A stretch of 64,000 nt of DNA, from assembly GCA_027310565.1 (NCBI GenBank), contig DAIDAP010000037.1, positions 124,001 through 188,000 on the forward strand, in the 5' to 3' direction. A model generated the notes under the pieces. The model was not told the origin of the DNA. It saw only the letters and a list, made by a program, of their open reading frames with translations, and searched no databases. Each line of letters begins with the position of its first letter. Within the stretch, counting starts at the first letter, position 1. Below, piece after piece: positions 58,159 through 64,000 of the stretch. The translations under genes were made by a program, and so were the position numbers. This DNA is from Chloroflexota bacterium. GTDB taxonomy: Bacteria > Chloroflexota > Limnocylindria > P2-11E.

Positions 58159-59994
58159 TCAGCCGGCGACGCCGGTCCTCTTGCGCTGGCCGATGGCGCG
58201 GTCGCGGTCCTGCTTGCTGAGCAGCCGCTTGCGGATGCGGAAGGCCTTCGGCGTGACCTCGAGCAGCTCGTCGCCGGCGAGGAACTCGATCGCGTCGTCC
58301 AGCGACAGCTCGCGGATCCCGTCGAGTCGCACGGCGATGTCCGACGTGCTGCTGCGCATGTTCGTGAGGTGCTTGCGGCGCACGACGTTGACATCGAGGT
58401 CGCGGTCGCGGATGTGCTCCCCCACCACCATCCCCGCGTACACGTCGACACCGGCGCCGACGAACAGCGTCCCGCGCTCCTGCGCCTGGGAGAGCCCGAA
58501 CGTCGTCGTCGCGCCGTCCTCCCAGGCGACGAGCGACCCGAACTGTCGCGAGTCGATGTCGCCCGCGTACGGCCCGTAGCCGGCGAAGAGCGTGTTCATG
58601 ACGCCCTGGCCGCGCGTGCACGTGAGGAACGCCTGGCGGAAGCCGAGCAGCCCGCGCGTCGGGATGCGGTACACGCAGTGCGCCGAGCCGTCGTCGCGGT
58701 ACTTCATGTCCACGAGCTCGCCGCGCCGCTTCCCCGCGAGCTCGACGACCGCGCCGAGCGCGTCCTGCGCGACCTCCACCTCCAGCTGCTCGTAGGGCTC
58801 CCGCCGCTCGCCGCCCTCGATCCGCTCGATCACCTCCGGTCGGGACACCTGCAGCTCGTAGCCCTCGCGGCGCAGGTTCTCGATGAGGATCGCCAGATGC
58901 AGCTCGCCGCGGCCGCTCACGATGAAGGTGTCCGGGCTCTCGGTCTCGGCGACGCGCAGGGCGACGTCGCGGTCGAGCTCGGCGAAGAGCCGCTCGCGCA
59001 GCTTCCGGCTGGTCACGTGCTGTCCCTCACGGCCGGCGAACGGGCTCGTGTTCACCGCGAAGCTCATCCGGAGCGTCGGCTCCTCGACGGTGATCGGCGG
59101 GAGCGGCCGCGGGTCGTCCGGATCGGTCACCGTGTCCCCGATGGCGATCTCGGCGATGCCGGCGACGGCGACGATGTCACCGGCCCGCACCTCCTCGGCA
59201 GGCTCGCGCGCGAGCCCCTGGAACGTGAACAGGTCCGTGACCTTCGCCCGCGTGATCCGGCCGGTGTGGTCGACGCGCGCCACCTGCTGGCCGCGGCGGA
59301 GGACGCCGCTCTGCAGGCGGCCGACGGCGATCCTGCCCCTGTAGTCGTCGTAGCTCGTCGTCGTCACGAGGAGCTGCAGCGGCGCGGTCTCGTCGACGTC
59401 GGGCGGTGGGATGGTCGCGAGGATGGCGTCGAACAACGGCTCGAGCGTCGGGCCGAGATGGCGATGGTCCGTCCCCGCGGAGCCGGTGAGCGCGTTCGTG
59501 AAGATCGTCTCGTACTCGGCCTGCTCCTCGGTCGCGCCGAGATCGAGGAACAGGTCGAACGTCGCGTTGAGCGCGTGGTTCGGCCGCGCCTGAGCCCGGT
59601 CGATCTTGTTGATCACGACGATCGCGCGATGACCGCGCCGCAGCGCCTGGCGGAGGACGAACTTCGTCTGCGGCATCGGCCCGTCGACCGCGTCGACGAG
59701 GAGCAGCACGCCGTCGACCATGTTCATGACGCGCTCGACCTCGCCCCCGAAGTCAGCGTGGCCCGGCGTGTCGACGATGTTGATCTTGGTGCCCCGGTAG
59801 GTGACGGCGGTGTTCTTCGCCATGATCGTGATGCCGCGCTCGCGTTCGAGCGCGTCGCTGTCCATCACGCGCTCGGCGACCTGCTGGTTCTCCCGGAAGA
59901 TCCGGCTCTGGCGCAGCATGCCGTCGACGAGCGTCGTCTTCCCGTGGTCGACGTGCGCGATGATCGCGACGTTGCGGATGTCTCCTCGCTTCAC
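58159..59994 (-). CDS. typA: Translational GTPase TypA (BipA)
   Basis: 611 residues. GTPase motifs: [60 protein letters not shown] and [17 protein letters not shown]. Domains II to V follow, ending with the characteristic [27 protein letters not shown]. It is a ribosome-binding stress GTPase involved in 50S assembly. GTG start 59994 directly abuts the RSH stop at 59995. Confidence 0.97.
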   Translation of the reverse strand: MKRGDIRNVAIIAHVDHGKTTLVDGMLRQSRIFRENQQVAERVMDSDALERERGITIMAKNTAVTYRGTKINIVDTPGHADFGGEVERVMNMVDGVLLLVDAVDGPMPQTKFVLRQALRRGHRAIVVINKIDRAQARPNHALNATFDLFLDLGATEEQAEYETIFTNALTGSAGTDHRHLGPTLEPLFDAILATIPPPDVDETAPLQLLVTTTSYDDYRGRIAVGRLQSGVLRRGQQVARVDHTGRITRAKVTDLFTFQGLAREPAEEVRAGDIVAVAGIAEIAIGDTVTDPDDPRPLPPITVEEPTLRMSFAVNTSPFAGREGQHVTSRKLRERLFAELDRDVALRVAETESPDTFIVSGRGELHLAILIENLRREGYELQVSRPEVIERIEGGERREPYEQLEVEVAQDALGAVVELAGKRRGELVDMKYRDDGSAHCVYRIPTRGLLGFRQAFLTCTRGQGVMNTLFAGYGPYAGDIDSRQFGSLVAWEDGATTTFGLSQAQERGTLFVGAGVDVYAGMVVGEHIRDRDLDVNVVRRKHLTNMRSSTSDIAVRLDGIRELSLDDAIEFLAGDELLEVTPKAFRIRKRLLSKQDRDRAIGQRKRTGVAG

Positions 59995-62205
59995 CTAACG
60001 CCCGTCGCGGTGGACGCTGAAGACGTCCCGCACGCTCTCGAGGCGGGCCAGGACGCGCGAGAGCTGGTCGACGCTGGTCACCTGGAGCGTCGCGTTCACC
60101 GTCGCGGTCTTGTCCGGATTCGCCACGGCCGAGAGGGACAGGAGGCTGACCTGATGCTCGCTGATCGCCGCCGCGACGTCGCGGAGGAAGCCCTCGCGAT
60201 CCCACCCCTCGATGCGGACGGCGACCGGGTAGGTCCGCGCCCCTACCCGCTCCCACTCGACCTCGACGAGCCGCTCCTTCTCGCCGCTCGCGCGCACGTT
60301 CGCGCAGTCGGCGCGGTGCACGGTGACGCCGCGGCCACGGGTGATGTACCCGACGATGGCGTCGCCGGGGACCGGGTTGCAGCACACCGCGAAGCGCACC
60401 AGCAGGTCGCCGACGCCCTTCACGCGCACGCCGCCGCGCGCGCCGGTCGGCGGGATGGCCGGGGCGATCTCCGGGAGCTGGGTCTGGGTGTCGTCGAGGA
60501 TCCCGAGGCGCGTCACGACCTGCGCGGCGGTGACGGCGCCGTAGCCCAGGGACGCGAAGAGGGTGTCGACGTCGTGCATGTTCATCGCCTCGGTGACCCG
60601 GCGGAGGTCGTCGTCCGAGATGTCGCCGAGCGATCGCTGGGCGAGGCGCTTCAGCTCCCGGTCGAGCGATTCCTTCCCGTGGGCGATGTTCTCGTCGCGC
60701 TCCGCGCGCTTGAACCATTGGCGGATCTTCTCCCGCGCGCCGGGCGTCTGCACCATGCCGAGCCAGTCGCGTGAGGGCCCCCGCGCCGCCTTGCTCGTGA
60801 TGATCTCGACGATGTCGCCCTGCTGGAGCCGGTCGTCGAGCGGCACGATGCGGCCGTTCACCTTCGCCCCGATGGTCCGGTGCCCGACGTCGGTGTGGAT
60901 GCGGTAGGCGAAGTCGATGGGCGTCGAGCCGGCGGGCAGCGCCTTCACCTCGCCCTTCGGGGTGAACACGAAGACCTGGTCCTGGAAGACGTCGACCTTC
61001 AGCGACTCCACGAACTCGCGCGCGTCGGTGACGTCGTGCTGCCACTCGAGGAGCTGGCGCACCCAGGCCAGCTTCGACTCGTAGTCGCGGTCGGCCCGGC
61101 CGCCCTCCTTGTACCGCCAGTGCACGGCGATCCCGTACTCGGCGAGGCCGTGCATCTCCTGCGTGCGCACCTGGATCTCGAGCGGCTGGCCGCCGGGCCC
61201 CATCACCGCGGTGTGCAGCGACTGGTACATGTTCGCCTTCGGCACCGCGATGTAGTCGTCGAACTGCCCCGGGATCGGCGGCCACAGCGTGTGCACGACG
61301 CCGAGCGCCGCGTAGCACGAGGGCACGTCCTGGACGATCACGCGGATCGCGAGCAGGTCGTAGACCTCGTTGAACCCGACGCCCTTGCGCCGCATCTTCT
61401 GCGCGATCGACCAGAGGTGCTTCGCGCGCCCGGAGAGATCGGCCCGGATGCCCGCCCTCTCGAGCTCGTGGGCGAGGGTCTTCATCGCCTGCTCGATGTA
61501 GCGCTCGCGCACCTGGCGGCGCGCGGCGAGCTGCTCGGCCAGCTCCCGGTACTGCTCGGGCTCGAGGTACTTGAAGGCGAGGTCCTCGAGCTCCCACTTG
61601 ATCTGCCAGATGCCGAGCCGGTGCGCGAGCGGCGCGTAGATCTCCATCGTCTGCTGCGCGATGCGCCGCTGCTTCTCCGGCGGGAGCGGCGCCAGCGTCC
61701 GCATGTTGTGCAGCCGGTCGCAGAGCTTGATGACCACGACGCGCAGGTCGTCGGCCATCGCGAGGAACATCTTGCGGACGTTCTCGGCCTGATGGAGGTC
61801 GCGCGACTGGCCCTGGAGCCTGCCGAGCTTGGTGACGCCCTCCACCAGGCGGCCGATCTCGTCGCCGAACTCGCGCCGGATGTCCTCGTTGGTGCGCGGC
61901 GTGTCCTCGGGGACGTCGTGCAGCAGCGTCGCCGCCACCGTCGCCGGATCCATCCCGAGCTCCGCCACGAGGATCGCGACGGCCGCCGGATGCGTGACGT
62001 ACGGCTCGCCGGAGACGCGGCGCTGGCCCTCGTGCGCCTCGGCCGCGTACGCGAAGGCGCGGCGGACGAGCTCGGCGTCGCCCTCGGGGTAGTGGCGCAG
62101 CATCTCGCGGACGACCGCCTCCGCGTCGGCGCTGCCCTGCCGCTGCGGCCGCAGCCGCTCGGTGATGCCGGTGATGCGCGCGGTGATCGGATTCGCTCTG
62201 GCCAC
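59995..62205 (-). CDS. Bifunctional (p)ppGpp synthetase/hydrolase (RelA/SpoT homologue)
   Basis: 736 residues from GTG 62205, chosen because GAGGGG lies nine bases upstream and the frame further up is unlike the family. HD hydrolase: GEPYVTHPAAVAILVAELGMDPATVAATLLHDVPEDT (HD with ED intact). Synthetase: LLAIRVIVQDVPSCYAALGVVHTLWPPIPGQFDDYIAVPKANMYQSLHTAV. TGS domain: VFQDQVFVFTPKGEVKALPAGSTPIDFAYRIHTDVG. A zinc-finger-like part (FAVCCNPVPGD) and an ACT domain close the protein. Both activities look possible, so it likely controls the stringent response. Confidence 0.96.
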   Translation of the reverse strand: MARANPITARITGITERLRPQRQGSADAEAVVREMLRHYPEGDAELVRRAFAYAAEAHEGQRRVSGEPYVTHPAAVAILVAELGMDPATVAATLLHDVPEDTPRTNEDIRREFGDEIGRLVEGVTKLGRLQGQSRDLHQAENVRKMFLAMADDLRVVVIKLCDRLHNMRTLAPLPPEKQRRIAQQTMEIYAPLAHRLGIWQIKWELEDLAFKYLEPEQYRELAEQLAARRQVRERYIEQAMKTLAHELERAGIRADLSGRAKHLWSIAQKMRRKGVGFNEVYDLLAIRVIVQDVPSCYAALGVVHTLWPPIPGQFDDYIAVPKANMYQSLHTAVMGPGGQPLEIQVRTQEMHGLAEYGIAVHWRYKEGGRADRDYESKLAWVRQLLEWQHDVTDAREFVESLKVDVFQDQVFVFTPKGEVKALPAGSTPIDFAYRIHTDVGHRTIGAKVNGRIVPLDDRLQQGDIVEIITSKAARGPSRDWLGMVQTPGAREKIRQWFKRAERDENIAHGKESLDRELKRLAQRSLGDISDDDLRRVTEAMNMHDVDTLFASLGYGAVTAAQVVTRLGILDDTQTQLPEIAPAIPPTGARGGVRVKGVGDLLVRFAVCCNPVPGDAIVGYITRGRGVTVHRADCANVRASGEKERLVEVEWERVGARTYPVAVRIEGWDREGFLRDVAAAISEHQVSLLSLSAVANPDKTATVNATLQVTSVDQLSRVLARLESVRDVFSVHRDGR

Positions 62206-62233
62206 TACCCGCCGCCCCTCGCTCGGTTCATCG

Positions 62234-63940
62234 TCATGCCACCGCCATGTCCGCGCGCATGCGGTCGGCGGTCCCGACCGGACCGAAGTCCCGCAGCTCC
62301 AGCTCCACGAGGCCGCGCAGCCCGTTCCCCACGGTGACGACCGCGTCAACGGAGCCCGCGTCGGTCATCGCCTCGGCGTGGTCGCCGCGCCGGAACGCCA
62401 TCGCGTCGAACGTGAAGCGGCCGAGCGTGATCTTGCAGCGCAGGTGATCCGCGTCGGCGCCGACCTGGCGGATGCCGAACACCCGCACGTTGCGCACGAG
62501 CAGGTGCGGGCGCGGGTTGGCCGCGCCGCACGGCTCGAGGTCCGCGAGCTCGAGCGCGAGCCGCGGCGAGAGCGCCTCGGGCTCGATCTCGGCGTCCACG
62601 CGGAGCGTCGGCACGGGGCGGATCCCGCCGAGACGGCGACGGACGATCTCGTCCAGCCGCAGGGCGAGCGCCGGGATCGCGCCGCGCGCGACGGAGAAGC
62701 CCGCGGCCATCGCGTGGCCGCCATGCTTCAGCAGGAGATCGTCGCACTCGTCGAGCGCCTCGGCGATGTGCAGCGCGCCGATGGAGCGGCACGACCCCTT
62801 CCCCTCGTCGCCGCTGATCGCGATCACCGCGGCGGGCCGGGCGTGGTCCTCGACCAGCCGCGACGCCGCGAGGCCGACGATGCCGGCGGGCCAGGCCTCG
62901 TCGGCGACGACGGTCGCCCACGCGTCCGGCCGCTCCGCGGCGCGCTCTCGCGCGCCCTTCACGACCTGTCGCGTGAGCTCCTGACGCTCGGCATTCTTCC
63001 GCTCGAGCTTCTCGGCGATGGCCGTCGCCTCCTCGGCGTCCTCGGTGAGCAGGAGGCGCAGCGCCTCCTCGGCGTCGGCGATGCGACCGGCGGCGTTGAG
63101 CCGCGGCCCGAGCACGTAGCCGACGTCCGCCGCGTTCACGCGCCCGAGCCGGAGCCCGGACCGCTCGACGAGCGCGCGCACGCCGGCGATCGGGGCGCGG
63201 TTGAGCGCGGCGAGGCCGCGCCGCACGAGCGAGCGGTTGGCGCCGCGGAGCGGGACGACGTCGGCGATGGTCGCGAGCGCGACGAGCTGGAGCAGCTCGT
63301 CCTCGCGCGGCGCGTACGCGAGCTCGCCGAGGAGCGCCCGCGCGAGCACGAGGGCGACGCCCGCGCCGGCGAGGTCCCTGTCGAGCGACGGATCGTCGGG
63401 ACGCCGCGGGTTCACGACGGCGAGCGCGTCCGGCAGCTCCGCGGGTGGATGGTGGTGGTCGGTGACGATGAGGTCGACGCCGAGCGTCCGCGCGAGGGCC
63501 GCCTCACGCGCCGCGGTCACGCCGCAGTCGACCGAGACGATGACCCGCGTGCCGTCTCCGGCCAGCCCGCGGATCGCCGGCTCGTTGAGCCCGTAGCCCT
63601 CCTCGTAGCGGTCGGGGATGTACGCGCCGACCGCGACGCCGAGCTGGCGGAACGCGCGCACGAGGATCGCCGAGCCGGCGAGGCCGTCGACGTCGTAGTC
63701 GCCATAGACGACGATGCGCTCGCGAGCCGCGAGCGCACGACGGAGCCGGGCGACGGCCTTGTCGAGGTCGAGCATCGGCGGCCCGTCCTCGGGTGCGCGG
63801 GCGGCGAGGAAGCCGGGCATCTCGACCACGCTCAGCCCACGGCTCGCGAGGATGCGCGCGACGAGCGGCGCGATCCCCGGGGGCGCCTCGGTCGGCCGCG
63901 TCTGGGGCAGCAGCCAGCGCCGCTGTGCGGAAAACGTCAT
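62234..63940 (-). CDS. recJ: Single-stranded-DNA-specific exonuclease RecJ
   Basis: 568 residues. DHH domain: IVVYGDYDVDGLAGSAILVRAFRQLG, GTRVIVSVDCGVTAAREAALARTLGVDLIVTDHHHPPAELPDALAVVNPRRPDD, and LGPRLNAAGRIADAEEALRLLLTED. The DHHA1 domain is LLKHGGHAMAAGFSVARGAIPALALRLDEIVRRRL, followed by an OB fold (LEPCGAANPRPHLLVRNVRVFGIRQVGADADHLRCKI). It trims 5' ends in recombination and mismatch repair. ATG 63940; upstream AATCGT lies seven bases before it. Confidence 0.96.
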   Translation of the reverse strand: MTFSAQRRWLLPQTRPTEAPPGIAPLVARILASRGLSVVEMPGFLAARAPEDGPPMLDLDKAVARLRRALAARERIVVYGDYDVDGLAGSAILVRAFRQLGVAVGAYIPDRYEEGYGLNEPAIRGLAGDGTRVIVSVDCGVTAAREAALARTLGVDLIVTDHHHPPAELPDALAVVNPRRPDDPSLDRDLAGAGVALVLARALLGELAYAPREDELLQLVALATIADVVPLRGANRSLVRRGLAALNRAPIAGVRALVERSGLRLGRVNAADVGYVLGPRLNAAGRIADAEEALRLLLTEDAEEATAIAEKLERKNAERQELTRQVVKGARERAAERPDAWATVVADEAWPAGIVGLAASRLVEDHARPAAVIAISGDEGKGSCRSIGALHIAEALDECDDLLLKHGGHAMAAGFSVARGAIPALALRLDEIVRRRLGGIRPVPTLRVDAEIEPEALSPRLALELADLEPCGAANPRPHLLVRNVRVFGIRQVGADADHLRCKITLGRFTFDAMAFRRGDHAEAMTDAGSVDAVVTVGNGLRGLVELELRDFGPVGTADRMRADMAVA

Positions 63941-64000
63941 ACGACGAACGATTTTCGCACGCCGAGACGGCTCGCCTCGGCGGAGCGCCGCGACGTGCCG
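63941..64000. other. Upstream end of the window
   Basis: The last 60 bases hold no gene. They contain a six-base-pair stem GCCGAG/CTCGGC (63981 side to 63961 side) around a nine-base loop without a T-run, which may belong to the 3' end of a gene outside the window or to the recJ leader. Confidence 0.3.

Noticed and set aside
1-64000. CRISPR arrays, insertion sequences and rRNA genes
   Set aside because: I found no regularly spaced direct repeats, no transposase-like protein and no rRNA-like conserved blocks. The only repeats are the 111-bp tandem pair and the 181-bp inverted repeat.

Overview
The window is a very GC-rich bacterial chromosome segment with almost no intergenic DNA. Most genes lie on the minus strand in long runs where stop and start codons overlap (ATGA or GTGA). 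GTG starts are common. The segment holds housekeeping genes in an order seen in Chloroflexota (scpA-scpB-rluB-cmk-plsC-ispH-der-plsY-gpsA; ruvX-mltG-aroE-aroC-aroKB-aroQ-efp), plus a two-gene 2-oxoacid:ferredoxin oxidoreductase, a luciferase-like flavin/F420-type monooxygenase and a baseplate-J-like wall/envelope gene. I infer a Chloroflexota member, perhaps a Limnocylindria-like soil or freshwater lineage. That assignment is inference: no rRNA is present.

Layout. 1-3196: TRAP dicarboxylate-type uptake operon (dctP-dctQ-dctM, dctM cut by the window edge) with a good sigma-70 promoter and an apparent frameshift in the dctP signal peptide. 3221-9445: operon pcm, amidohydrolase, CaiB CoA-transferase, DUF4234-like membrane protein, PfkB kinase, ECF sigma and anti-sigma. 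9564-16353: accessory stretch with a HAD phosphatase, a peroxiredoxin interrupted by TGA at the peroxidatic position (candidate selenoprotein), a zinc ribbon, a CAP/NBR1-Ig secreted protein, a 15-residue lysine-rich micro-ORF, an HTH protein, tRNA-Pro(GGG), a nickel superoxide dismutase operon (sodN-sodX-YggX-like) and a repeat lipoprotein. 16391-28603: lipid, isoprenoid, ribosome, chromosome-segregation and nucleoside genes. 29512-42442: xseBA, efp, shikimate genes, mltG, ruvX, a baseplate-J/PilM-like pair and alaS. 42587-50041: membrane proteins, mnmA, cysteine desulfurase, aspS and hisS. 50101-63940: cyclophilin, aspartase, korAB, S9 peptidase, luciferase-like enzyme, typA, RSH (relA/spoT) and recJ.

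No gene-free stretch exceeds 300 bases. The longer gaps hold recognisable structure: a 181-bp imperfect inverted repeat between ispH and plsC, a 111-bp tandem duplication between aroE and aroC that is itself an open frame coupled to both neighbours, and a rho-independent terminator upstream of alaS. Several divergent gene pairs are separated by only 17-59 bases and carry -10-like TAnnnT boxes on both strands, placed so that transcripts would be leaderless or nearly so.

The most interesting candidates are the selenocysteine peroxiredoxin with its downstream hairpin, the stop-start-coupled 37-codon tandem repeat, the symmetric divergent leaderless promoters, the lysine-rich micro-ORF with a near-complete anti-16S match, and alaS apparently starting at ATA.
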